Source of the DNA: Elusimicrobium sp. An273
GTDB taxonomy: Bacteria > Elusimicrobiota > Elusimicrobia > Elusimicrobiales > Elusimicrobiaceae
NCBI RefSeq assembly: GCF_002159705.1
Contig: NZ_NFJD01000001.1
Location: forward strand, 62,001 to 126,000
DNA length: 64,000 nucleotides
Reading direction: 5' to 3'
Shown here: piece by piece, positions 31,926 to 41,169 of the stretch
How positions within the stretch are numbered: the first letter of the stretch is position 1
Layout: the number at the start of each line of letters is the position of its first letter
Program-made: the position numbers and the translations under genes
The notes under the pieces: model-generated
Told to the model about the DNA's origin: nothing
Databases searched by the model: none
What the model saw: only the letters and a program-made list of their open reading frames with translations

Positions 31926-32909
31926 ATGGATATCACGACACTTAACAAACAAGTCCAGCAGGAAAGCATTTTTTTGCAAGATTTAAAAAGAGAAGTAGGC
32001 AAAGTTATTGTGGGGCAGGAAGCCCTGTTGGAAAAAATGCTGGTGGCCTTGCTGGCGGACGGACACATTTTAATTGAAGGCGTGCCGGGCCTGGCAAAGA
32101 CCTTGGCGGTCAAAACGCTGGCCCAAGCCATTCACGCCCAGTTCCAGCGTATTCAGTTTACGCCCGATCTGCTCCCCGCCGATATTACCGGTACGCTTAT
32201 TTTTAACCCCAAGGACGGTTTATTCTACCCCAAACGCGGCCCGGTGTTTTCCAACTTTGTTCTGGCCGACGAAATCAACCGCTCCCCGGCCAAAGTGCAA
32301 AGCGCCCTGTTGGAAGCCATGCAGGAACGCCAGGTAACCATTGGCGAGCAAACCTACAAACTGCCTTCCCCCTTTATGGTCATGGCCACGCAAAACCCGG
32401 TGGAACAGGAAGGCACCTACCCCCTGCCGGAAGCGCAGGTAGACCGCTTTATGCTCAAGGTGCTGGTAACCTATCCGACCAAAGAAGAAGAAAAAATGAT
32501 TTTGGAACGCATGGCCTCGCACCAAACCATTGAAGTAAACACCAACGTAACGCCGGAAATGATTTTGAAAGCCCGCGCGGTAACGGACAGCATTTACGTG
32601 GACGATAAAATCAAAAATTACATTGTGGAGCTTGTTTTCGCCACGCGCGACCCCAAGGCCGCCGGCTTGGAAAAACTGGCCTCTTTTATCGCCTACGGCG
32701 CCAGCCCGCGTGCCACCATTTTCCTCACGCAGGCCGCCAAGGCCTACGCTTTCTTAAACGGCCGCGGCTACGTAACGCCGGAAGACATCAAAGCCATCGG
32801 CTTAGACGTGCTGCGCCACCGCGTGCTTTTGTCGTACGAAGCCGAGGCGGAAAACATTTCTTCCGACCAAATCGTCAAACAAATTTTTGACGCCGTGGAC
32901 GTACCGTAG
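31926..32909 (+). CDS. MoxR-type AAA+ ATPase
   Basis: This 327-residue MoxR-family ATPase has Walker A in IEGVPGLAKTLA (Gly-Leu-Ala-Lys-Thr form typical of MoxR), Walker B in VLADEINR, a sensor 1 region MATQNPVEQEGTYPLPEAQ and an arginine finger in QVDRF. MoxR proteins act as chaperones that assemble or metallate partners with VWA domains. It heads a cluster of eight same-strand genes with DUF58 and Bat proteins, its usual partners. AGGAGGGGG precedes the ATG. Confidence 0.95.
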   Translation: MDITTLNKQVQQESIFLQDLKREVGKVIVGQEALLEKMLVALLADGHILIEGVPGLAKTLAVKTLAQAIHAQFQRIQFTPDLLPADITGTLIFNPKDGLFYPKRGPVFSNFVLADEINRSPAKVQSALLEAMQERQVTIGEQTYKLPSPFMVMATQNPVEQEGTYPLPEAQVDRFMLKVLVTYPTKEEEKMILERMASHQTIEVNTNVTPEMILKARAVTDSIYVDDKIKNYIVELVFATRDPKAAGLEKLASFIAYGASPRATIFLTQAAKAYAFLNGRGYVTPEDIKAIGLDVLRHRVLLSYEAEAENISSDQIVKQIFDAVDVP

Positions 32910-32927
32910 TCCGCCTAGGGGGTAGCC

Positions 32928-33818
32928 GTGGATACTGCGGAAATTTTAAAAAAAGTACGCCAAATTGAAATCCAGACGAACAAATTGGTGTCGGAAACGT
33001 TCGCCGGGGAGTATTTAAGCGCGTTTAAAGGGCAGGGAATAGAATTTGCCGAAGTGCGCGAATACACACCGGGGGACGACGTCCGCTCCATCGACTGGAA
33101 CGTAACCGCACGCACCGGCGTACCTTATATTAAAAAGTATAACGAAGAGCGCGAGCTGACGCTGATGATTGCGTGTGACGTGTCCGGCTCCCAAAAATTC
33201 GGCTCTTCCAGCAAACTCAAGCTGGAAGCCGCCGCCGAATTAGCCGCGCTGTTTGCCTTTTCCGCCATTCAAAACAGCGATAAAGTGGGCCTCATGCTGT
33301 TTTCGGACAAAGTGGAACTGTTTGTTCCCCCCCGCAAAGGCAAAAAACACGTGCTGCGCCTCATCCGCGAGCTGGTGGCTTTTGAACCGCAGGACACCGG
33401 CACCAACATCGGCCTGTGTTTGGAGACACTGTCCAAAGTCATCAAACGCCAGGGAATTTTGATTTTGATCTCGGACTTTTTGGCGCCGGTATCGTCGTTT
33501 TCCAAACCGTTCAAACTGGCGGCGCGCAAGTTTGACTTGATTCCCGTCATCGTACACGATAAGCTGGAAACCCGCCTGCCGCCCGTAAGCGCCTGTGTGG
33601 ACGTAACCGACCCGGAAACGGGGGAAGAAGATTTCTTGTGTCTGTCTTCGGGCGAGATCAATACCGCCCTGGACGACTACGCCCGCACCCAGCATTTAAA
33701 TTTGCAGGCTTTGTTTAACCCGTATAAGATTGAGCCCATCCGCGTGGATACGGCCCTGCCGCCGGCGGATCCGGTCATTGCATTTTTTAAACAACGCGCC
33801 AAAAAAATCAGGAGATAG
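32928..33818 (+). CDS. DUF58 domain protein (VWA-like)
   Basis: This 296-residue protein has the DUF58 signature YTPGDDVRSIDWNVTARTG, followed by a VWA-type fold with the incomplete MIDAS-like CDVSGSQKFGS near residue 83. It is a standard companion of MoxR in Bat clusters and is believed to act at the inner membrane on envelope folding. The start is a GTG with TAGGGGG upstream. It lies 18 nt after moxR. Confidence 0.93.
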   Translation: MDTAEILKKVRQIEIQTNKLVSETFAGEYLSAFKGQGIEFAEVREYTPGDDVRSIDWNVTARTGVPYIKKYNEERELTLMIACDVSGSQKFGSSSKLKLEAAAELAALFAFSAIQNSDKVGLMLFSDKVELFVPPRKGKKHVLRLIRELVAFEPQDTGTNIGLCLETLSKVIKRQGILILISDFLAPVSSFSKPFKLAARKFDLIPVIVHDKLETRLPPVSACVDVTDPETGEEDFLCLSSGEINTALDDYARTQHLNLQALFNPYKIEPIRVDTALPPADPVIAFFKQRAKKIRR

Positions 33819-33819
33819 C

Positions 33820-34728
33820 GTGAAAAAATTTCTTTTGCTTTTATGTATTTTGTTTGCGGCGCCGCTGGCCCGGGCGCAGGAAATCAGCGTAGTGGAAACC
33901 CGCGCCGCCGAGTCGGTGCCGTTTGCCCAGCCGTTTGCCCTGCAGTTTGTGCTTTCGCACACGCCGGGATATCAGGTAACGGTGCAGGAGGAATCGCTCT
34001 CCCCCCAGTTTGAAATTACCCAAGTTTCTTCGGCCGACAATTCCCCCGGCACGGTAACGTATGATTTTACGGCCCTTCCTTTTGCCTTGGGCAAAACCAC
34101 CTTTACCGTTACGTTTGAGCTGTCGCAAGACGGCAAGCCGCTGGCGCAAACCAAACAGGAAGTGTTTATCAACGTCCCCCGCGCCCAAACCTTCGACGAC
34201 CCCAACCTGCGGGAAATCCGCCCGCCGCACATTCCTTCGGGCTGGCTGGCGTGGCTGGTGGCCCTGCTGTTGCTGGGCGCGCTGGTGTACGTGTGGCGCT
34301 ATTGGTACAAACGCCTGCACGAACGGGCCCGCACCATACGCTTGGAGCAAGACACCCGCCCCGGCAACGTCATTGCTCTTTCTAAAATAGACGCCCTGCT
34401 GGACAGCGGCCTGTGGGAAAACCAGCAGTATAAACTGTTCTATATTGCCCTTTCCGATATTCTGCGCGAGTACCTGTGGCGGCAATTTCATATAGACGCC
34501 TCCGCCGACACGACGGCAGAACTCTTGCGCCGGGTCAAAAATATGCCCCAAATGGCGCAGCTTATGTACCAACTGCGGGACTTTTTAAGCTCCGGCGACT
34601 TGGTAAAATTTGCCAAAGCCGTCCCCAGCCAGCAAATCCGGGATAAAGACGTGCAGCTGCTGCGGGAAATTATTATAGAAACCTCCCCGAAAGAACTGGC
34701 CCCCGAGGCGCCGAAGGAGGGCGTATGA
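33820..34728 (+). CDS. Membrane protein of the Bat cluster (DUF4381-like position)
   Basis: The 302-residue protein has a signal peptide (VKKFLLLLCILFAAPLARA), a ~110-residue extracytoplasmic beta-rich domain, one transmembrane helix at ~135-155 (WLAWLVALLLLGALVYVW) and a helical cytoplasmic tail. The layout resembles a short BatD/DUF4381 protein. The GTG start at 33820 is supported by AGGAGA 5-6 nt upstream and by the signal peptide. It overlaps the DUF58 stop region closely and overlaps batA by 4 nt. Confidence 0.75.
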   Translation: MKKFLLLLCILFAAPLARAQEISVVETRAAESVPFAQPFALQFVLSHTPGYQVTVQEESLSPQFEITQVSSADNSPGTVTYDFTALPFALGKTTFTVTFELSQDGKPLAQTKQEVFINVPRAQTFDDPNLREIRPPHIPSGWLAWLVALLLLGALVYVWRYWYKRLHERARTIRLEQDTRPGNVIALSKIDALLDSGLWENQQYKLFYIALSDILREYLWRQFHIDASADTTAELLRRVKNMPQMAQLMYQLRDFLSSGDLVKFAKAVPSQQIRDKDVQLLREIIIETSPKELAPEAPKEGV

Positions 34729-35852
34729 TGATTTTTTTCCTGGCCAGCGTACTGTTTTTGTTATTGGTGCTGGCGGCCAATTTGTTTATTAAGCGCGCCC
34801 CGCAGGCAAGGGCCGTATTGCTGGCGGCGGCCGCCTCGCTGGCGCTGGTAAGCCTAGCGGGGTTGCTGTTTGTGCGCTGGTCGGGCGGCCACGCGGAATT
34901 TCTGCGCCCGTGGGCGTTTCTCTTTTTGCTGGTGCCGTTTGCGGTACTGATGGCGCAGACGGTTTTCCGCGGGGCGTTTACCCGCCGCATCGCCTACCCG
35001 ATGACGCACCTGAAAGTGGAGCAAGCGTCGCTTCGCGTCTTGTTTACCAAATGGCTGCCGCTGGGGCTTTACACGCTTTCTTTGCTGTTTATGACCGTGG
35101 CCCTCGCCCGGCCGGTGCGGGTGGACAGAACCGTCCTGCCTCCCACGGAAGGGATTGATATCATTTTGCTGATGGACGTTTCGGCCTCTATGCAAAAGCA
35201 GGATTTTTACCCCAACCGTTTTATTGCCGCCCAGCAAACAGCTTCCCGCTTTATTTCCAAACGCTTTAACGACCGCATTGGCCTGGTGGTCTTTGCCAAA
35301 GAAGCCATGCTCCAAGCCCCCTTAACCCTAGACCACGAAGCCCTGCAGGAATACCTTTCCACCTTATACCTGGGCATTGTAGACCCCAACTATACCGCCA
35401 TTGGCGACGCCTTGGGCGTGGCGGCCAATCACTTAAAAGACAGCAAAGCCAAAAGCAAGGTGATTATCCTGCTGACGGACGGCGACTCCAACGCCGGCAC
35501 CATTGCCCCGCAAATGGCCGCCAAAGCCGCGGCCGCGTACGGCATACGCGTCTATACCATCGGCACCGCCAGCGCCCCGGGGGAAAGCCTCTATTCCAGC
35601 GCGGAGGACGAAATCAACGAAGGGCTGCTGATGGAAATTGCCAACACCACGGGCGGAAAATTCTACCGCGCCAAAAACGAGGCGGAACTGACCCAAATTT
35701 ACGATACGATCAATGAACTGGAAAAAACGGAATTCGCCCCCAGCTCCACCGTCAACCGCAGCGACGCTTACCAGCCGTTTTTGCTCTTGGCGCTGGCGTG
35801 CGCGTTTGCCGCGTTTGTATTAGAAAAAGTATTTTTTATCAAGGTGCCTTAA
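34725..35852 (+). CDS. batA: Aerotolerance protein BatA (VWA domain)
   Basis: This 375-residue membrane protein has two N-terminal transmembrane helices, a third near residue 110, a von Willebrand factor A domain with a full MIDAS (LLMDVSASMQ, later a Thr and LLTDGDSNAG), and a C-terminal transmembrane helix. BatA and BatB are paired VWA proteins of the Bacteroides aerotolerance operon; in Bacteroidota they support envelope stability. Its ATG overlaps the previous stop. Confidence 0.92.
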   Translation: MMIFFLASVLFLLLVLAANLFIKRAPQARAVLLAAAASLALVSLAGLLFVRWSGGHAEFLRPWAFLFLLVPFAVLMAQTVFRGAFTRRIAYPMTHLKVEQASLRVLFTKWLPLGLYTLSLLFMTVALARPVRVDRTVLPPTEGIDIILLMDVSASMQKQDFYPNRFIAAQQTASRFISKRFNDRIGLVVFAKEAMLQAPLTLDHEALQEYLSTLYLGIVDPNYTAIGDALGVAANHLKDSKAKSKVIILLTDGDSNAGTIAPQMAAKAAAAYGIRVYTIGTASAPGESLYSSAEDEINEGLLMEIANTTGGKFYRAKNEAELTQIYDTINELEKTEFAPSSTVNRSDAYQPFLLLALACAFAAFVLEKVFFIKVP

Positions 35853-35853
35853 T

Positions 35854-36897
35854 ATGGAATTATTTGCAAAACCGATTTTTTTACTGTATTTGATTCCCGC
35901 CCTGCTGGCGGCGGGGCTGGCGGCCTGGCTGGGGCTTAAGCTCAAAAACCGCCTGATCAGTATTTTGTTCGGCCCGCTGGCATATGCCAAGCTGACGGCC
36001 GGGCTGCGCCCGGTAACGCGCTGGCGCGGGGTGCTGTTTTTCCTGACGTTGTTTTTCTTGTTTGCGGCGCTGGCCGGCCCCCAATGGGGAACGGAAGTTA
36101 TTGAAGCGCAGGGCACGTTTGCCCAAACGGTTATCGCCGTAGACGTATCGGCCTCCATGCGGGCGCAGGACTTAAAGCCCGACCGGCTGGATAACGCCAA
36201 AAATATGCTCCGCATGCTGGTAAGCAATTTAAAAGACGAGCGCATCGGCGTTTTGGCCTTTACCTCCCAAGCCTTCATTCAGTGCCCCATTACGACGGAC
36301 GCCGACGCCCTGACCTATTTCATTACCTCCCTGCAGCCGGACATGCTGCCCGTGCCGGGCACGTCTTTAGCCGCACCGGTACAGCTGGCGGCGCGGATGC
36401 TTTCCAAATATCCGGGCCAAAAAGCGCTTATTTTATTAACCGACGGGGAAGACCACTCCCCCGATGAACTGAAAGCCGCTCAGGAAACCGCCTTAAAAAA
36501 CGGCATCCGCATTATTGCCATCGGCATCGGCACCAAAGAGGGGACTCTCATCCCCAGCCGCACCGATTCCTCCGGCCGCGTGTTGGAATACAAAAAAGAC
36601 AAGGAAGGCAAAACCGTGGTTTCCAAACTGGACGAGAACACCTTGCTGGAATTAGCCAAGGCAACGGGCGGGGTCTATATTCCTTATACAACGCCCGCTC
36701 AAGTGGCCGCCAAGGTGGAGGCCGCCGTCAAGGGGCTGGATCGCTCCGTTTCGCGCACGGCCGCACGGGCCGCATACAAAAACCGCTATGCCTTCCCGCT
36801 GATTGCCGCCATGCTGTGCTTGGCCGGCTACCTGCTGTGGCCCCGCGGGCGCAAACCGGCGGAGTCCAAAGAAGAAAAAGAGTCTCAAAAAAGGTAA
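35854..36897 (+). CDS. batB: Aerotolerance protein BatB (VWA domain)
   Basis: This 347-residue paralogue of BatA begins with a transmembrane helix and a second helix near residue 60. Its VWA domain has MIDAS residues in IAVDVSASMRAQDLKPDRL and LLTDGEDHS, then TPAQVAAKVEAAVKGL and a final transmembrane helix at ~310-330. The LKPDRL motif after DxSxS is conserved in BatB. It begins 1 nt after batA ends. Confidence 0.93.
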   Translation: MELFAKPIFLLYLIPALLAAGLAAWLGLKLKNRLISILFGPLAYAKLTAGLRPVTRWRGVLFFLTLFFLFAALAGPQWGTEVIEAQGTFAQTVIAVDVSASMRAQDLKPDRLDNAKNMLRMLVSNLKDERIGVLAFTSQAFIQCPITTDADALTYFITSLQPDMLPVPGTSLAAPVQLAARMLSKYPGQKALILLTDGEDHSPDELKAAQETALKNGIRIIAIGIGTKEGTLIPSRTDSSGRVLEYKKDKEGKTVVSKLDENTLLELAKATGGVYIPYTTPAQVAAKVEAAVKGLDRSVSRTAARAAYKNRYAFPLIAAMLCLAGYLLWPRGRKPAESKEEKESQKR

Positions 36898-36906
36898 AAT
36901 AAGTAT

Positions 36907-37566
36907 ATGAAGAAATTTGCCTGTCTGATCCTGCTTTTGGCCGTCAACTCCGCCTATGCCGGAGTACGGGCGGACTTGCGCCAAGGCGGCAAATTGTATG
37001 AAAACAAAAAATACGGGCAGGCCCTTTCCAAATACAACGAAATTTTGCAGGAAAACCCCAAAAACGAAGACGCTTCTTTTGGGGCCGGCGCGGCGGCCTA
37101 TTATTTGAAAGACTACCAAGCCGCCGAAAAATCTTTTGAGCAAACCGTCCAACAACAAGGCGAGCTGGAACAAGACGCCCTTTTTAACCTGGGCAACGCC
37201 TACTATCGGGCCGGCAATGTAAAAGAAGCCGAAAAAGCATACCGCCAGGCCATTGTCAAAAATCCCAAAGACAAAGAAGCCATTCACAATTTGCAAATTC
37301 TGCTCCAGCAGCAGCAAAACCAGCAGAATCAAAATAATCAAAACCAACAAAACCAAGATCCCAATTCGTCCAATCAGAACCAGCAAAACCAGAACGATCA
37401 AGGCGCCTCCCAAGACCAACAGGATCAGCCCTCTCCTTCCGATTTGCAGGATCAAATGGATAAAACCGATGCAGACCGCGTGATGCAAATGGCCCGGGAA
37501 AACGAATACAAAAAACCCACTCAAACCGGTTCTGCGCAGGGAAGCAGTGTAGAAAAAGATTGGTAA
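36907..37566 (+). CDS. batC: BatC-type TPR protein
   Basis: The 219-residue protein has a signal peptide (MKKFACLILLLAVNSAYA) and three TPR-like repeats (GKLYENKKYGQALSKYNEIL, EDASFGAGAAAYYLKDYQAA, QDALFNLGNAYYRAGNVKEA). Residues ~135-190 are a low-complexity Gln/Asn-rich stretch, and the rest is a charged C-terminus. BatC proteins in other bacteria have the same TPR plus Gln-rich design. It lies 9 nt after batB. TAAAAT ends 6 nt before its ATG, so an internal leaderless start is possible. Confidence 0.88.
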   Translation: MKKFACLILLLAVNSAYAGVRADLRQGGKLYENKKYGQALSKYNEILQENPKNEDASFGAGAAAYYLKDYQAAEKSFEQTVQQQGELEQDALFNLGNAYYRAGNVKEAEKAYRQAIVKNPKDKEAIHNLQILLQQQQNQQNQNNQNQQNQDPNSSNQNQQNQNDQGASQDQQDQPSPSDLQDQMDKTDADRVMQMARENEYKKPTQTGSAQGSSVEKDW

Positions 37567-37570
37567 GCGT

Positions 37571-39385
37571 ATGAAAAAAGTTTGTTTATCTGTTTTATTT
37601 TTCTTTTTTGCCGTATATGCCGCGGCCCAAGTGTCCATTACGGCCCGGGTGGATAAAACCGCGCTTACTTTGGACGACGAGCTAACCCTTTCGGTAGAAG
37701 TCAAAGGCGCGGCGGGCAATATGCTTATGCCGCAGTTGCCCAGCCTGCCCGCGTTTAACGTGTATTCGCGCGAAGTGGAACAAAACACCGTCAACGGCAA
37801 AACAACCACTTTCTTCCGCTACGTCATGCTGCCGCGCTTTGTGGGCAAAGCCACCATTGGCGCCATTCGCTTTACTTATAACGGAAAGACCTACACGACC
37901 GACCCCATTACGGTAAACATCTACCGCAATGCGCAGGGCGTGCAAAGAACCCAGCCGGCCTCGTCCACCGCCCGCGTGGCATCTTCCGGCAATTATGATT
38001 CCGCCGCCGTCAAACGCCCGGTGGAAAAAGCCGACCCCAATTTGCCCCCGCTGGAGCGCAACCTGGCCAATCAGGCCTATGCCCGCGGGAATGAAAACTA
38101 TTTTTTAATTGCTGCCGTCAGCGACGAAACCCCCTATGTAAATGAAGCGGTTACGCTGGCCGTACGTTTTTATTACAACCGCCCGTTTTACGACGCGCCC
38201 TACCAAAAGCCGACCGTTTCCAACATTTTTATGGAAGACGCCGGATCCTCGCAGGGGACGCAAAGCATCGGCGGCGTTTTGTACCGCTACGAAGAACAGC
38301 GCTACCAGCTGACGGCCCCCACCGCAGGCAAAGCCACCATTGGGCCGGCGTCCGTACGCTATATGACGGGCTCCTCCCCGCTCTCCGCTTTAGACCGCCT
38401 GTTTGGCGGCTCGGCGGTCAGCGCCGAAGAAACCGCCCAGTCCGCCCCGATTACGCTTCAAGTGCGGGCCGTGCCGGCGGCGGGAAAGCCCAAATCGTTT
38501 TACGGGGCGGTGGGTTCCGGCTACACGATCTCCGCCCAGGCAGACCGCACCCAAGTGGAAGCGGGCGAAGCCGTCAATTTAACCATCACCGTCCAGGGGC
38601 CGGGCAATCTCAAATCCACGGAGGATTTGGAACTCCCCTCCTTAGACGGCTTTAAAACCTATCCCGCCCAATCCGTTTCCGACACTTCTTCCGCCGGCGG
38701 CAGTGTAAAAAGCTACAAAATTTTTAAAGCGGTTTTGGTGCCGTCTGCCTCCGGGGTATATACCATTCCTTCGGTAAAATGGTCTTATTTCAACCCGGCT
38801 ACCGCCTCTTATAAAACGATTCATACCGAACCGATTACTCTTCAGGTTTCCACCTCCACCAAGACAGACCGCGGCTTTGACTTTGGCGCCGCCGCCCCTA
38901 CCGGAAGCGGCTTTCAGGCGCTGGGGCAAGATATTGCGTACTTGAAAACTTCTTACGCGCCGGAAGATTCTTTCCTGGAAAAAATCAGCGTTTGGAAAAC
39001 CCTCAACTGGATTATGCTGGGCCTGCTGGCGGCCAGCGTGCTGTTTGCCTCTATCGGGCGCAAGTCGCTTGCGCAAAAGCGGGCCTACGGCGTGGCCAAA
39101 AGCCAGCTTAAAAAAGCCCTTTCGGACGAAGCCGTAGCAGACGCCGTGGCAGACTATTTACAGCAAAAACTTAAAATCAGTACCGGCAGCCTGCCGCTTC
39201 GCTCTATTGTCAAATCCCTGCAGCAGCGCGGCATTACGCCGGCTACGGCGGAAGCGTTTTCTTTATTGTGGCAGCGGCTGGAAACGGCCCGTTTCGCTCC
39301 CGGCACGCCCGACGCCCAAAGCGCGCAGGATTTGGCCCGCCAGGCGCTGGATATTTTGAAACTGATGGAGGAGGAAGCCCAATGA
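37571..39385 (+). CDS. batD: Aerotolerance protein BatD
   Basis: This 604-residue protein has a signal peptide (to ~residue 20) and begins SITARVDKTALTLDDELTLSVEVKGA, the BatD start. Several Ig-like beta domains follow, with FTYNGKTYTTDPITVNI and VKWSYFNPATASYKTIHTEPI. A transmembrane helix lies at ~475-495 and a helical cytoplasmic domain at the end. Length and architecture match the family. It is 4 nt after batC and overlaps batE by 4 nt. Confidence 0.93.
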   Translation: MKKVCLSVLFFFFAVYAAAQVSITARVDKTALTLDDELTLSVEVKGAAGNMLMPQLPSLPAFNVYSREVEQNTVNGKTTTFFRYVMLPRFVGKATIGAIRFTYNGKTYTTDPITVNIYRNAQGVQRTQPASSTARVASSGNYDSAAVKRPVEKADPNLPPLERNLANQAYARGNENYFLIAAVSDETPYVNEAVTLAVRFYYNRPFYDAPYQKPTVSNIFMEDAGSSQGTQSIGGVLYRYEEQRYQLTAPTAGKATIGPASVRYMTGSSPLSALDRLFGGSAVSAEETAQSAPITLQVRAVPAAGKPKSFYGAVGSGYTISAQADRTQVEAGEAVNLTITVQGPGNLKSTEDLELPSLDGFKTYPAQSVSDTSSAGGSVKSYKIFKAVLVPSASGVYTIPSVKWSYFNPATASYKTIHTEPITLQVSTSTKTDRGFDFGAAAPTGSGFQALGQDIAYLKTSYAPEDSFLEKISVWKTLNWIMLGLLAASVLFASIGRKSLAQKRAYGVAKSQLKKALSDEAVADAVADYLQQKLKISTGSLPLRSIVKSLQQRGITPATAEAFSLLWQRLETARFAPGTPDAQSAQDLARQALDILKLMEEEAQ

Positions 39386-40104
39386 AGCGTTTCTTGGCCT
39401 TGACCTTGTTGCTGGTAAGCGTTGCATCCGCCGCGTGGGCGCAAACCGCCTTAGAACAGGCCGAAAATTTTTACCGCCAGGGCAAATTCTCCGCCGCCTT
39501 AGGCATTTATGAAAGCGAACTAAAAAAAGTGCCCAACGACCCCTATCTTTACTACAATATAGGTAACTGCTATTTTAAGATGGGCAGCCGCGGCTTGGCC
39601 ATTGCCAATTATTACCGGGCCTTCCGCTTGGCGCCGCGCGACGCAGACATCCGCCACAACCTGACGCTGAGTTTGAGTTCGGTGGGAGAGCGGCTGGTGC
39701 CTTCCGGCGTGCCGGTTGTTTTGCACCAAGCGTTTTACAGCCTGTCTTACAGCGAGCTGAAAGGGTTGCTGTTTGCACTGCTTTGGCTCTTTTGTGCGTT
39801 GGCCAGCCTGTGGCTGTTAAAACGCAAATGGGGGCGGATGCTGGCGGCAAGCGCCGTTATTTTGCTTTTGTGCGCCGGGTGGTTTTATTTACGCCACACT
39901 CTGCAGGTGGAACACTTGGCGGTGATTGCGGCGCCGGTGGCCGAAATCCGCAGCGGGCCGGGCACCAATTTTCCGGCCAGCGCCTCTTTGGCCCAAGGCC
40001 ACCTGATTACCGTGGAAGACGCCAAAGACGAATGGTACGAAGTCATCGTCAAATCCCAGGGGCTGAAAGGCTGGGTGGAAAAAAGCGCCGTAGAACAGAT
40101 TTAA
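39382..40104 (+). CDS. batE: BatE-type TPR and SH3 protein
   Basis: The 240-residue protein has a signal peptide (MKRFLALTLLLVSVASAAWA), TPR repeats (AENFYRQGKFSAALGIYESELKK, LYYNIGNCYFKMGSRGLAIANYYRAFRL), two transmembrane helices (~130-150 and 155-175), and a C-terminal SH3b domain with IRSGPGTNFPAS...GWVEKSAVEQI. This is the usual last gene of Bat operons. GGAGGA and the ATGA overlap with batD fix the start at 39382. Confidence 0.9.
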   Translation: MKRFLALTLLLVSVASAAWAQTALEQAENFYRQGKFSAALGIYESELKKVPNDPYLYYNIGNCYFKMGSRGLAIANYYRAFRLAPRDADIRHNLTLSLSSVGERLVPSGVPVVLHQAFYSLSYSELKGLLFALLWLFCALASLWLLKRKWGRMLAASAVILLLCAGWFYLRHTLQVEHLAVIAAPVAEIRSGPGTNFPASASLAQGHLITVEDAKDEWYEVIVKSQGLKGWVEKSAVEQI

Positions 40105-40116
40105 CGCGAGGTGTGT

Positions 40117-40674
40117 ATGTTTGTCAAACAACAAGCCGACGAGCTGATTCAAGCCGTTACCTATGTGAAGGAAAACCTGGCAGATAAAGTGGAAGAACTG
40201 GCTGCCAAAGTGGTGGAAGCCTTTAAAAGAGGCAACAAAGTGATTTTGATGGGAAACGGCGGCAGTGCGGCGGACGCGCAGCACATTGCGGCCGAATTTG
40301 TGGGCCGTTTTAAAAAAGAGCGTCCCTCTTTGCCGGCTTTGGCGCTAAATACCAACTCCTCCACGCTTACCGCCATCGGAAACGATTATTCGTACGATGT
40401 GGTTTTTTCCCGCCAGATTGACGGCTTTGCCAAAGAAGGGGACGTTGTCATCGGCATTTCCACCTCCGGCAACAGCAAAAACGTGTATTTGGCCTTGGGA
40501 ATGGCAAAACGCAAAGGCTGTTTTACCGCCGCTTTTTTGGGCAAAGACGGCGGCACCATTAAAGATATCTGCGATTTGCCGCTTATTGTAAACGTCAAAG
40601 ATACGCCCCATATTCAGGCCTGCCATATTTTTATGGCGCATTGTATGTGCGACTTGGTAGACCAGGCCTACTGA
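40117..40674 (+). CDS. gmhA: Phosphoheptose isomerase (SIS domain)
   Basis: This 185-residue SIS-domain protein has the substrate loop LMGNGGSAADAQHIAAEFVGRF, the FSRQIDGFAKEGDVVIGISTSGNSKNV phosphate-binding motif and the zinc-site HIQACHIFMAHCMCDLVD ending. All three match GmhA, which converts sedoheptulose-7-phosphate to D-glycero-D-manno-heptose-7-phosphate for LPS core. Other LPS heptose genes are not in the window. It starts 12 nt after batE and is followed by rpiB, which supplies the same pentose/heptose pool. The ATG at 40117 fits the GAGG site; a GTG at 40111 is less likely. Confidence 0.92.
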   Translation: MFVKQQADELIQAVTYVKENLADKVEELAAKVVEAFKRGNKVILMGNGGSAADAQHIAAEFVGRFKKERPSLPALALNTNSSTLTAIGNDYSYDVVFSRQIDGFAKEGDVVIGISTSGNSKNVYLALGMAKRKGCFTAAFLGKDGGTIKDICDLPLIVNVKDTPHIQACHIFMAHCMCDLVDQAY

Positions 40675-40677
40675 TTT

Positions 40678-41130
40678 ATGAAAATAGCGATTGGTTGCGA
40701 TCACGCGGGATTCCCGCTAAAAGAAACCGTGAAAGAGACGGTAACCCGCCTTGGACACGAAGTGATAGACTGCGGTACTTTCAGTACCGAACGCGCCGAC
40801 TACCCCGACTATGCCGACAAGGTTGCCAAGCTGGTGGCCTCCGGCCAGGCCGACCGCGGCATCTTGCTGTGCGGCAGCGGCGTAGGCGTGTGCGTAACCG
40901 CCAACAAAACAAAAGGCGTGCGGGCCTGCGTCTGCCACGACGCGTACAGCGCCAAACAGGCGGTGGAGCACGATGCGTTAAACGTGCTGTGCCTGGGCGC
41001 GCGCATTATCGGGCCGGCGTTGGCCGAAGAACTGACCCAACGTTTTTTAAGCGCCTCCTTTCTGACGGGTTCCCGCCACGAAGGCAGGCTAAATAAAGTA
41101 AAAGCGATTGAAAACGCAAATTTTAAATAA
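40678..41130 (+). CDS. rpiB: Ribose-5-phosphate isomerase B
   Basis: The 150-residue RpiB/LacAB-family enzyme begins IAIGCDHAGFPLKE (active-site Asp-His) and carries GILLCGSGVGVCVTANK with the catalytic Cys, followed by CHDAYSAKQAVEHDALNVLCLGARIIG. It interconverts ribulose- and ribose-5-phosphate in the pentose pathway. It lies 3 nt after gmhA. Confidence 0.95.
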   Translation: MKIAIGCDHAGFPLKETVKETVTRLGHEVIDCGTFSTERADYPDYADKVAKLVASGQADRGILLCGSGVGVCVTANKTKGVRACVCHDAYSAKQAVEHDALNVLCLGARIIGPALAEELTQRFLSASFLTGSRHEGRLNKVKAIENANFK

Positions 41131-41169
41131 GACTGCAAAGTCTTAAAATAAGAAAGGATGATGAAACTT

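Noticed and set aside
37300-37440. Gln/Asn codon repeats in batC as a possible CRISPR or tandem-repeat array
   Set aside because: The units are irregular CAR/AAY codons in a coding frame, with no spacer-repeat periodicity. No CRISPR array or cas gene was seen in the window.
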